Positions 13,221 to 23,700 of a stretch of DNA of 37,110 nt are shown here, piece after piece. Position numbers and translations under genes: made by a program. Location: NCBI GenBank assembly GCA_001430745.1, contig KQ481983.1:3632349-3669458 (forward strand), read 5' to 3'. This DNA is from Auxenochlorella pyrenoidosa (lineage: Eukaryota > Chlorophyta > Trebouxiophyceae > Chlorellales > Chlorellaceae). Every line of letters begins with the position of its first letter. The stretch's first letter is position 1. The notes under the pieces were generated by a model. That model worked only from the letters and a program-made list of their open reading frames with translations, was not told the DNA's origin and ran no database searches.

Positions 13221-16200
13221 TCACTGGCACGGCTCAAAGAGATACTCGCCATCTGCATCCATCCAGCCCGGGTAGGCCGGGTCCACGGGCGGCTGCTCGA
13301 CAAGGCAGAACTTGGATGTCGCCCCGTTGGCCGTGACCTGCTCAAGGGGAGGGACGTAGCCCTGCGTGACTGCCACAACCAGAGTCATCTCTGCCTGCTG
13401 CTCCCTCTATCTTTAAGCGCAAGCTCTGCACGGCCACAGAAGCTGGCAGCCACACCTGGATGAAGTCCGGCTTATACCCGTCCGCAGAAATGGGGTTGAG
13501 TTTGAAGTTCGCATACAACTTCCAAGTTGAGGTATCCACCAGCGTTTGCGGCACATCCTGCAGAGCACGGTGATTGTCTGAGCTCAAGGATTGTTTTTGT
13601 TTTCAAAAGACTCGTTTTCCTGCAAACACGTAGCAACTGGAACAGGCAACGCCTTCCGCACCCCTCACCGCGACATATGTCGCATTGGAGCATGTGAGTG
13701 GTAGGCCCCCAAGGGGGCCCAACGCGTCACCCCACGTGTCCACTGGCCAAATGGGCGTGCTAGTACCTCTGCAGTGGACACCCCATGGATGTGTAGGATG
13801 GCAGGTACTTTGTCTGGTGGGCTGGCAGTCTGGCTGCAGCCAGTCAGCTGAGCAAGCAAAGGCAGGCGCGGCGTTGCAGTCCGTGCAGCGAGAGACTCAC
13901 TGTGCATCCTTCATGGAAATGTTCATTGAAGCAAGAGAACCAGCATTTGATTCGCAGCTGGTTGCAAAAACCACCTTGTACACTGCAGCCAGCAAACAAG
14001 GGGTACACTTTCAGTATGGTGGCAGCAGGCAGGACACCTCCATGAGCAACGACCCACAGGATGATTAGGATCGTTCTGCAACAGCGCTGATAAAGCTGCC
14101 TACATGTGGCTGGAGCCTGCAGATCTGGCACGCAAGCCTGCACGGCGGCCTTGGCACAGGTATCCAGGCAAAGGTTGAACAAAGCTTGAATGTAGGCGTC
14201 CATGTAGTGGGTCGATGTAGCACCGCAGGAGAACTGCCCAATAGCTGCAGCAGGAAGGGGGGCTCAGACCCTTGTTCTCCTGACCGGCTGCATAGGCTGG
14301 GCAGGGCACACACACTGTGCGTTATACTTGGTTTAGGGATGATGCCACCACTCACCAACTGTTGACAGCAGGGCGCCTAGAGCCTCTGTGTCATTTGCCC
14401 AGTTGGTCTCTGTGCAGTAGTCTGGGATGGTGCTGCCAGGAGCGTTGAGGGTGCACATGCCGGCGCCGCTCTGCTCCACCCCATCCAGGTAGAATTGCTG
14501 GCCCACGTGGGCATCAGCAGATGCCACGCGGGGCACAACATCCTTGTAGTTGATGTATCTGCGTGGCCGTGCACAGGCAGGAGGCAAGTAGCAGGCAGCT
14601 CAGGCGTTGTAGCAGCACTGCCAGCCGGCATGCTACAGGCATTGTGAGATAATGCAGCGCTTTGGCGGTCAGGCGCCTAGCGGGGGTCTGATGCATTGCC
14701 CACCTGAAGGTTATACTGCTTAGCCCCAGCGCATCATAGGCCTGTGCCCAGGCAGCATCCCCCACAGCAGGTGAGCCAAAGGTGTACACAGCCACAACGC
14801 TGCCAGGTTGGCTTTGCTGCATGCGGGCCGCGAAAATCATCGCCAGAGCGCCACCCAGCGAATGCCTGCAGAAGAAGGGGCGTATTGGCTATTTATGGAG
14901 ACAGCCAGCGGCGGTCGCAAGCATGAGTGTGCTGGGGTGTGGCGCACTTGGCAGCTGGGCTGCAGGCATGGCACATGCACCTCGGCTCCCTTTCTGTGCG
15001 AGCCAATGCGTCATTACCCGATAGCTACGATAGGTTTGCTGCTCCCTGCCTGCATGGCGGTGATCGCTTCCACAACCTGCAGCGAGCAACAAGCCCCGCA
15101 AAGAGTGAAGACGGCATTCCGGCGGCAGAGGTAGGGCTTTGCTGTCTGGACACGCTGCAAGTGTTGAGCACCCTTGCAAACAGGCGTGCCACAACCTGTT
15201 GTACCGTGTGGGGGCTTGCAGCAGCGTGTGGAACCTGAGGTGAACTTAAACCCAAGGCTGGTGCTGTGAAGTGCCTACTGTTGTGGTGGTGTCGGCTGTC
15301 TGCCTACCTGTGTGTGCGCCACGTCTTGGGCATCCGCAAAGCCGGTGTGCAGCATGCCCAACCCTGGGACCTCTTTTGGATCAAACTTGCCGTTGGTGAT
15401 CCAGTCAGACAGTGCTTCCGTCCTGCACACGGAACTGGTGCTTCCACGCTCAGCGGCCATCTATCTGCCACAGCACATCATGCTGAAGTACCCCCAGCTC
15501 TTGCAATTGCAAGCGGTCCAACATCTGCATCAGCGGTTTCCTCACAGCTCCCAGAACGCTCACCCGCGATATGCGACGTAAATCTTGCTGCCACCATCCA
15601 CAACAATGGCTTGTGTGTCCTGCACAAACACCCTGTTGGCGAGTTGGAACATACTGGCTCTCTCGGGGCTGCACACATGTATGCAGCCTGCACCGGCTCC
15701 AACTTACATGCCCAATGAAGGTTCCGCCTGCCTGGACGTCAATCGTTTGCAAAGCAGCAGCGCCCAGCTGCGTGACACTCTCACGAGCTGTGGTCTCCCA
15801 GTCACTGCAGGTGGGGGAGCGACGCATAATGCACGATTAGGCAAAAAGGCTCATTGCCTCGGACCCTAAATCACCGCAGCAGGCTGCCATCCATCGGGCT
15901 GCCTTCACCTGTCATCCTCTGGAGCGTATGCATACTTGGCAAGAAGCGCTGCCAGCATGGCCTCTGATTGGCCACTCAGTTGCACTGCGCCAGACAGCAG
16001 GGTGTCGCAGGCTGGGGGTAGGCCGCAGCTGCTGTCAGCTGCTGGACTGGGCGTAGGCTCAGGGGAGGGGGACGTGGAAGGCGATGCGGGGCTTTGGGAT
16101 GCAGCCGGCGTGGGGGATGAAGGAGAAGGGCTGGGGGAGTCGACGGAGGGAGATGGCGAGGGGCTCTCTGTCTCAGGGGAGTACTCGGGCGACGGAGATG

Positions 16201-16575
16201 GCGAGGGGCTCTCTGTCTCAGGGGAATACTCGGGCGAGGGGGATGGCGAGGGGCTCTCTGCCTCAGGGGAGTAGTCTGGGGAAGGCGACTCGCCGTCGGG
16301 CGATGGCGACGGGGAGGGTGAAGGGGAATCTTGGAGGATGACCCGCGATGCGCAGGCGGTGGGCACCTGCACAGGGCGCTTGCAGAAGAAGGCGCATATG
16401 CACGCTCGCCATGCGACACACAAGCGCATTTGAAAACGTCAGTCACCCTAAAATAAAGTCAGGGCGGGCATGTTGAAGGCTAGCAGGCGAGGTTACGCCA
16501 TAATCGCACCTGCCTGCACGCCAGCAGAAGCACCAACCAGCATGCCTGCGCAGTGAGGGCTCTGTGCTGCTTCAT
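13221..16575 (-). CDS. Secreted class 3 (alpha/beta-hydrolase) lipase with Ser-Pro-rich N-terminal linker
   Basis: Predicted acyl-ester hydrolase. Twelve exons: 16575-16510, 16366-15909, 15804-15708, 15619-15564, 15422-15308, 15076-15018, 14865-14704, 14558-14356, 14244-14100, 13833-13767, 13557-13456, 13394-13221, giving 567 residues. Residues 1-22 form a signal peptide with core WLVLLLAC. A hydroxyproline-type Ser-Pro linker follows (about 30-150), built partly from 15-residue repeats. The lipase fold begins at QAIVVDGGSKIYVAYRGT. The likely triad is Ser286 in GHSLGG, Asp344 in NYKDVVP and His418 in STHYMDAY. About 110 residues with no recognised domain follow. Intron 9 (14099-13840) is GC-AG. 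Intron 11 is only 61 nt, so the last junction could instead be a frameshift. A good donor at 16956 and acceptor at 16605 suggest an intron in the 5' UTR. Extracellular or cell-wall location is inferred from the signal peptide and linker. Confidence 0.88.
16152..16286. repeat. 45-bp tandem repeat (about 3 copies) in the lipase linker
   Basis: Units begin at 16152, 16197 and 16242, exactly 45 bp apart and nearly identical; the third diverges after about 35 bp. Each encodes 15 residues of the pattern SPSPSPEYSPETESP on the minus strand. This is an in-frame coding minisatellite, so copy-number change would lengthen or shorten the secreted linker without breaking the lipase. Confidence 0.9.
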
Positions 16576-17472
16576 TTCAACCACTACGAAAATACCACTC
16601 TGCTTCTGCAAGGAGTCGGATGACGGAGCAGTGGGCAACCCTCAGCATGCTGTGCAATGCAATTCCCGCCTCTGCTTGCCAAGTCAGTGGAGCCGCAAGC
16701 GGCGGCGGCACTGCCAGCCACTTGCGTACACAATGGCCGCTGTGCAGATACCGTCCCCAAGCGACCCTGGCAGTCTCAAATGCACGTGTCGCAAAGCTCT
16801 GCAGGGAAAGGAGCGAGCAGTAAAAACGAGACTTCTTAGGAACCCGCGGTGTGGCTTGCGCACTTTGCGAGACCTGTAAGGCAACTCTCCATACATCCAT
16901 ACATACAATGGTCAGCAGCGGCTTAAGCTTGGAGCGTGGAGCCGACCGGAGCTTACCTGGAGGTGGCCGCCCTGGGATGTGGCTGCTCGCTCAGCTGGCA
17001 GGGTAGGCTTCTGGCAGGTGAGGCGCTGGGTTTGGCGCTGCAGTCATAAGTTAGAAGCAAAGTATTGTGCAATTACAGGCCAAAGCTGCCCAAGGAGTAC
17101 CGAAAGGGGTGGGCTGACATGATGCCTCCTGCCGATGCAGCAGCTGCGTTGTTTGCTCATGCAGCTGCTGTGGGTGGCCGGCAGTGACTCCCAGCACTTG
17201 GCGCTGCCTGTGGCGTGCTTGTCGCAATTGGCCTGTCGGAGACAGAACAAACCTGAGAGCAGCCATGCGAACAGCTGGCACATTATCTTACAGCGCGCAC
17301 AATAAGTGAGGCAGCCGTACCACAAAAATCGGCAACAACACTGAGCTGAGCAGGCACTTCCACGTCCACCAATGCCTTCGCGTCGATTCTAATTCAATCA
17401 AATGAAATTTAGAGTCACGGTGGAGCCCAATTTGAAAGGCGCGGGTCTCGAACACCAAGGGCCGTGTGCCGC
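16576..17472. other. Intergenic region between lipase and histone deacetylase
   Basis: About 900 bp without a recognisable coding segment; the short open frames on both strands show no family resemblance. It holds the lipase promoter, a possible lipase 5'-UTR intron (minus strand, 16956-16606, GTAAGC donor and TTGCAG acceptor), and the deacetylase 3' UTR with a TGTAA at 17292-17288. Confidence 0.5.
17288..17292 (-). terminator. Candidate TGTAA polyadenylation signal for the histone deacetylase
   Basis: The minus strand reads TGTAA about 180 nt beyond the deacetylase stop, in an AT-richer stretch suited to a 3' UTR. It is assigned by analogy with the green-algal signal. The short motif makes this tentative. 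Confidence 0.35.
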
Positions 17473-20414
17473 CTACAGGCGATAGTCGTGCCACAGCTCA
17501 GCCGCAGCGCGGTGCAGCCAGCAGTGCCGGGCCGCCAGCACATCGAGGTCGGCATGGTAGCCACCCCCCACATAGCCCGCCACAGGGATGCCCGCCCCCA
17601 GGCAGCTGTCCAGGACCTGTGCAGCGGGGTGGAACGGCTCAAGTGCAGGTGTGCTGGGCCAGCAAAAGCGCAGAGACATGCGGCGCAGCTGCTGTGCGAC
17701 GCTTGCGCCACAGCAGGCATAGGCAGCGGTGGCAGAGGGGGGTGTAATACAGCAGCTGCGCTGTCAGGCCTGGGAGGTACGCAGCCGCTGCAGGGCTCCC
17801 AGCCAGGGCGCACCAGCAGCTCGCGGCGGCGCAGCCCCTCGTCAGTCAGCGACAGCCGGCCCAGAGCATCGTCCTGATGAGGGTCCACCCCGGCATCGTA
17901 CAGCACTGCATGTGCGCAGACAGGGCACAGCAGGGCATGAGCAGGCACGGCTTGGCAGGCGCTTGGAAAGCCTCGAGCATGCATTCTGGGGTAGGTGCTC
18001 CACAATTGCGCTACCCCGGCAAGGTGGGGCTGCCAGGCAGGTACTGGTTGCATGTGATCGGCTGCCAGAGCCCTCACCGAGGTCTGGCCGGAAGGTCTGC
18101 AGCACGCCGGTCAGCGCCTCGGCCACTGCGGCACAGAAGGCGTCGTCGCTGGTGCCGTCTGGCAGGGCCACGTCCAGGTGGCTGGCCTACAGGGGAGCAG
18201 GGGGGAAGAGCCGGCGGCAGCTACTGTGCGACTTGCCTGCCTGATGCCTCTGGAAGGCACCCCTCCTACCCGCCCAGGAGCCCCTCCCTGGCTGCTGGCT
18301 GCCGTCCCTGCTGCTGGGTCTCCGCCCCGCCTGCCGCACCTGCTTCCTGGCCGGGAAGTTGCTGGCGGCGTGCATGCTGAGGGTGAAGACGTCCCGCCGC
18401 CCGCTGAAGATGTGCGCCGTGCCGTCGCCCTGCAGCCAGGGGGGGGGGGCAACGTTGTGCTCCCAGGGTGTCGTGAGTGCACCAAGGGGACCGCTGGCGG
18501 GCTCGCGCCCCACGGCACCGCCCCCTCCCCACCTGGTGCACGTCCAGGTCGAGGATGAGCACGCGGGAGGCCCGGCCCTGGCGCAGGAGCAGCTCCGCCG
18601 TCACCGCCAGGTCGTTGAGCTGTGGGGACCGACATGGGGCGCACGGGCAAGGCATTGGTTGGAGCGCATTCATGCGGTGGAGCGGCGAGCCGTGCGTGCT
18701 GCATGCCTGCTGGGCTGCCCTGTCATGCAGACTCTGAAAAAGGCGCAGCACGACGCCTCGACCATCCTGGCGCCTCCGTCGAGGCTCTCACGATGCAGAA
18801 GCCTGCAGAGCGAGGGCATAGGGGTCGGCTCAGAGGGGTGGGTGGTGGGGGCCCCCAGTACAGCGTGGTGAGTGCAGCGAGCAGGCACAGGAGCAGGGTG
18901 TCCTCCATTGGCATGACTGGGCGAGCTGGCCTCCCACCTGAACCAAAGTCCGGGAAGGCATGGTGCGTCCCTGCGCCAGAGGGGCGGGGCGCGGGGGTTC
19001 GAATGTTTTCATTCGGAGTGTGTCAGCGCCCGACTTTGCCGCTCCTTGCAAGTCGCGCGTCCCCCAGGAGGAGGCACAGGGCATCTGCTGCTCAGGGGTG
19101 CAAGATTCTGCCCGCCCGCCCTCACCACCGGCAGTGTTGCAGGCCAGGCCATGCTCAAGCGCCAGCTCGGCGGTGAGCAGGGTGCCTGTACAGAGGCAGA
19201 TGGCGAGGGGCCGGCCACACGATCCAGGCAGGCATCAGGAGAAACTGGCACACAAAGCATGTGGGGGGCCAGCCAGTGGGAGGGGCCCCGCCAGGGCAGC
19301 ATGGAGCCGGGCACACCCGGGCCCCCAGCCAGGCCCCACCTGCCACCTCTGCCAGCGTGCGGTCGATCAGCGCCTGCGAGCGCGTCACCTCTCCAAAGCC
19401 GATGCGCCGCACGCGCTTGTCGTCTGCGGGCCAGGCAGTGGACAGGCGCGCCGAGGCGGCAGTGGAGCTCCCGTCAGAAGACAGCTCGCGCCAGCGCTGC
19501 GAGCACTTTCCGTTAAGGAGTTGGGATGTGACCTGGAAACACACCTAATGTGCCGCTGCAGAAGGCATCCACGTACTCCTGGGTGTGGACCAGGCAGAGC
19601 AGCTCCTTGGAGGGCAGGGTGGGAGCCATATGCACCTGCATGGCTGGCGGGGCTTAGAGGGGTGGATAGCACCTGCAACCAGGCCTGCCACAAGATGCAG
19701 GACAGCGGGTGCGCCAGGATTGTCGCAAGGTGTCGATTAACACAGGCAAGATGGGGGCAAGGCAAGCAATGGGCCATGTGAGTTCGCAGGTTTAATGCCT
19801 GCCAGCTGTGCAGGAGCCGGCGGAGCACCTGCCGGGGGTCAACCGTGCCCTCTGCCATCAGATGTCGGTGGATGTTGGCAAAGACAGCCTGCCGGGAGTT
19901 CGACAGCAAACACACCTTTGCACAGTCTGTGGCAAAGCCACGCGGCCTACATTCCTGGCTTACTGGTGGACACTCGCTGCGCGTCGACAGCTGGCACCAG
20001 CCAAGGGCAGGCAGGGGCGCCCCTGTTGTCTGCTGCAGAGCGGTCACACGGCCACACCCACCATGGGGAAGCGGTGCCCTGGAGGGAGCTGCGGTGCTGA
20101 GTACAGCGGGTGGTACACAACGGGCGGCGCATCCAGGGAATGCCGTGTGTCGCTGCGCTCGTCGAGCCCACGGCGGGGCATGGCGGCGGCAACCGCAGCG
20201 GCATCCAAGGCACCTGCAAGGACAGCACGAGGTACGATGAAGCTGCTGCACAATCCCATCTAGGAGAAATGCTTGGCCGGGCGTCGCAGTTACCTTGGGA
20301 GGCAAAGGCTCTGCATGCGCTCCTAGCGTTGGCCGAGGCGCCAGGCGAGGAGGCGGCAGCGCGCAGCTGCCACATCCTGCAGGCATTCAGCATTACTGAT
20401 GGTCGCAAAGACAT
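17473..20414 (-). CDS. Histone deacetylase superfamily protein, class IV-like, with N-terminal transit-like extension
   Basis: Zinc-dependent lysine deacylase. Thirteen exons: 20414-20294, 20213-20062, 19888-19829, 19635-19545, 19423-19340, 19185-19126, 18970-18938, 18802-18792 (11 nt), 18619-18533, 18429-18340, 18186-18078, 17905-17814, 17616-17473. All introns are GT-AG, giving 377 residues. The fold starts at VVYHPLYSAPQLPPGHRFPM. The catalytic His pair is 192-193 in GGTHHAFPDFGSG. Zinc ligands are Asp230 and His232 (DLDVHQGDGTA) and Asp307 (YDAGVDPHQDDALG). The transition-state Tyr350 follows GGG. The motifs resemble the class IV/bacterial-type branch (plant HDA2-like), not RPD3. Residues 1-60 carry several Arg, many Ala/Ser and almost no acids, as in mitochondrial or plastid transit peptides, so the substrate may be an organellar protein and not histone; this is inference. 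It is divergent from the plus-strand gene at 20796. Confidence 0.94.
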
Positions 20415-20795
20415 GGCCGCAGCACGATCCAGCTGCCTCAGAGGCGGCTGTGCAGGGGAAAACGGAGAGGGGTTTTGGTGTGGACAGGCGAAGAGACAGG
20501 ACGCCCTTTCTGGTCTTTCTCGAGCACGAGTATAGAGACTGGAGAAGGAATGGATCAATTCAATGCACAATCGCGAGACTGCATGGGCGCAGCAGGGCGC
20601 CGAAACTTGAGTGGCGCGTGCTAAGCCCCTGTCGAGCTTCCAGCATCCTTGCGTGCTCTGATCAGCGCCTGGGACTTCGGACTTAAAGGGAGCGCGCTCC
20701 ACGCTGCTGAGGCTCGAACCGCCTTCCACCCGCTCCGCGTCGCGGTCCTGCCGGCAGCAGACACCTGTGACGACTCCATGCGGTCCTGAGGCAGC
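20415..20795. promoter_or_regulatory. Divergent promoter region, deacetylase (-) and receptor-like gene (+)
   Basis: Only 381 bp separate two outward-facing start codons, so both promoters and both 5' UTRs must fit here. Base composition drops to AT-richer sequence around 20520-20580. No clear TATA box was found. A three-codon upstream ORF for the plus-strand gene (ATG at 20778, TGA at 20787-20789) lies six bases before the main ATG. Confidence 0.55.
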
Positions 20796-23700
20796 ATGCG
20801 GCGGGGCGTGGAGCGGCAGCCCTGCAGTCCAGCGGCGCCCCCGCCTGTGGTGGCGGCGCTGGCGGCGCTCCTAGCCTGCTGCCTGGCGACGGTGCGTGTG
20901 CCCATCGGCGGCAGCCAATGCACAGACTGATAGCGTAGCATAAAAATGCAGTGTTTGGTGTGGGAAAAGCCTGCTCAGCGACGCCGCATTCTGCAGAAGT
21001 CTGCCACGCCACTTGGCACTGCTGCAGTGTCGGCAGCCCAGTGCACGACGCTCTGCTCTTTTGCCACCTGGTCGGCTGAAAACCTTTGTTGCCTCCCCCC
21101 CCCCCCCCTGCAGCCTGCCACCGGCGTCGCTCCTCCTCCGCAGCTGCAGATGGCGCAGCCGGCGCTACGCCTGCCCCCTGTGGCGGGTGGCAACAGCAGC
21201 AGCGAGGGCGGCACTGGTGCTGACAGCGGGCCCAGCGGGCTGCTGGTCGGCGTGCGGCTGGTGGGTGCTGCGCAGCGCCCAGTCAGCGCTGACCTGGCAT
21301 TGGAGCTGCCACAAGGTTCAGCACCTCTGGCGCCCGCGGGGCCTGGCAACCGCGGTGGCAAGGGCGGCGCAGCCACCGGCTGGGCACCTGCTGACCCTGC
21401 ACAGCTCTGGGTGGACCCACCCCAGCTGAGCTGGGATGCTGGCGAGGCAGGCCTCAAGTGGGCGCGCGTGCGCTCAGCGGCGGAGCTACCGCTGACGCTT
21501 GTGCTGGATGGGGTGGGCGGCAGCACAAGCAGCGGCGGTGCGGACGTGTCGGCGGCCTCTGTGCTGCATGGCCAGGCGGTGCTGCGGGTGCGCCTCGCCA
21601 GCGCATCCGGCGCCGCCATCGCGGCGGCCCCGTTGAATGCAACAGATGTGCTGCTGGAATCCGGCAGCCGCAGCAGCAACGGCACGGCTGGTGGGCAGGC
21701 CGGCGCCAGCCTGCCCCTGTTTGGCTTCGTTGCCAACCAAGTGGCCTACCCGCCCAGCGGCAGTGACAGCAGCAGCAGCAGCGACAGCCCCGCGGGCCAG
21801 GCAGCCATCCCGGTGCGGCTGCTTGCAGGGCAGCTGCGCGGTCCTGCCACGCTGCGCTACACGCTGTGCCTGCTGCCGCCCAGCGTGCCGCACAGCGTGC
21901 AGGCCCCCCCGCAGTTCCTGCCAGCCAAGGCGATGCAGGGCTTCCTGCGCTTCCTGCCAGCCCCCGCCGGCAGTGGCGGCGGCAGCGAGCAGCAGGCGGC
22001 GGTGGAGCAGCGCATCCTGCTGCCCCTGGCCTGGGACCGCATCCCCCCTGAGGCAGAGTACCATATAGGTGAGCCGCATGTGCCGGGGCAGGCGGGCGCA
22101 GGGCCGATGGGCCTGTTCTGAGGTGGCAACGGTCAGCTGGGCCCAGCGCTGGGCCAGCTCCTCTGCCGCAGGCCCACGCCTCCTGCCCGCTGGTAGCGCC
22201 TGCCCGCAAGCCCCCGCCAGGCTCACCGCCTGCCCTGCCCAATCGGTCGCAGGGATGGAGCTGGATGGCATGTATGGCGCACAAGTGGCGCCGCAGCCCG
22301 GCGCCGTCGCCCTGCACGTGTTTGGCACCTCCGCTGGCTCCTGCCCCCCGGGCGCTGCGTTGCGCGCGCCCGGCAACCGCAGCGCAGCCGGCTTCCCCGG
22401 GCCGCCGCGCAGCAGGCCCGGCACCAGTGGCGGCGAGGGCAGCCTGGCCGAGCCCCCGGTGGGCGGCAACGGCAGCGCCGGCTTCCTGCTGTCCCCAAAC
22501 GGCACCGTCATCGACATCAGCAGGAACCTGCTGCCCGGGTGGGGCGGGCCGCAGGGGCCCTTGGGGGTGCTGCCACTGCTTGCGCAGCTGTGCAGGCAGT
22601 TGGGGGTGTTACACCTGCTGGTTCGCTGGCTGCGCTCTCAGGGCTTGCAGCTGCCACGGCCACCCTGCCTGGTCGCTCAGTGACATCTCCTGTCCGCCCT
22701 GCAGTGTGCACGACTATGGGGCCATGGTGGAGGCTGATGTGGCAAAGGTCACGCTGTGCATCCGTGTTGGCGCCGGGGATGCGGGCACAGAGGTGCGGGC
22801 AGGCTGCCGTGTGGTAGTGGTGTGTACTGCTCGGCAGCGCAGGTTGTCCGTAGCGGCCTGCTCCTCTCTGGGTACCCTTCTGCTGTGCGCCCCCTTCCTC
22901 TGGCTCAGCTGTGTTTGGTCTGACGACTCCATTCCTATGGTGTGTGTTTTCGGCCCAATGCTGCAGCTTGGCGGTGCTGGCAAGGTGACCGCGCTGCAGG
23001 CAGCGGGCCAGCAGGAAGAGGCAGAAGAGCTAGAGCCAGCGTCAGATGACGTGGCAGAGGAGGCCTGCGGCTGCGACATCGGCGGCGAGGAGGGCAGCGG
23101 CGGCTGCCAGTATGCGGCTTGGGAGCTGCCGCTGCTGCCAGGGCAGAACATGTTCAACGTGACGCTCATGCTGCCTGCCAATGGCAGCAGCAGCGATGGC
23201 AGCGCCAATGACAGCGGCAGCGACGATGGCGATCTGGAGGAGCACCAAGCCTCGCTGGCAGTGGTGCGGCTGGCAGACCCCGACCACGCAGAGCTGGAGT
23301 CTCTGACAGGTGACTGCCCTGGCCGGCGCAGCTGTTGCTCCTAACTGCATCATGTGTGATAGACCAGTGGATTTCCAGGAACCACAAGAATTTGAGCCGG
23401 CTTGCCTTGCTCGTTGGCTCAAATTGGACTTGATGGCGAGTTAGACAAGTGGAGTGTGTTTGCCTGTCCCCGCTGCCTTCCCTGTGCGCAGTCCGGGCGT
23501 CAGACGACCGTGCAGTGGTGCTGTGCGGGCCGGCAGCGGCACTCATGGCCCACACCATCAACCGCGCTGCCCTGGGCCTGACGCCCGGCGAAAAGGCTGG
23601 CATCGTGCTGCCACGGCTCCCGCCGCCCTGCGAGCCAGGCACGCCCTTCTGTGCCGACCCTGCAGGCAGCGCGCTTACCACAACTGATTGCTTCCGCATG

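Noticed and set aside
14100..14104. GT donor at ACAT|GTAGGC for lipase exon 9
   Set aside because: It leaves the wrong phase for the next exon; the GC donor four bases downstream restores the frame and joins ATC to SQTASPPDK.
15936..16274. Plus-strand Gly/Glu-rich repeat protein
   Set aside because: It is the antisense of the lipase Ser-Pro linker; the minus-strand reading has a signal peptide and a catalytic domain attached.
19385..20386. 333-codon minus-strand frame over the deacetylase 5' half
   Set aside because: It runs through introns; only its 19829-19888 piece matches the conserved protein, and the spliced model explains the rest.
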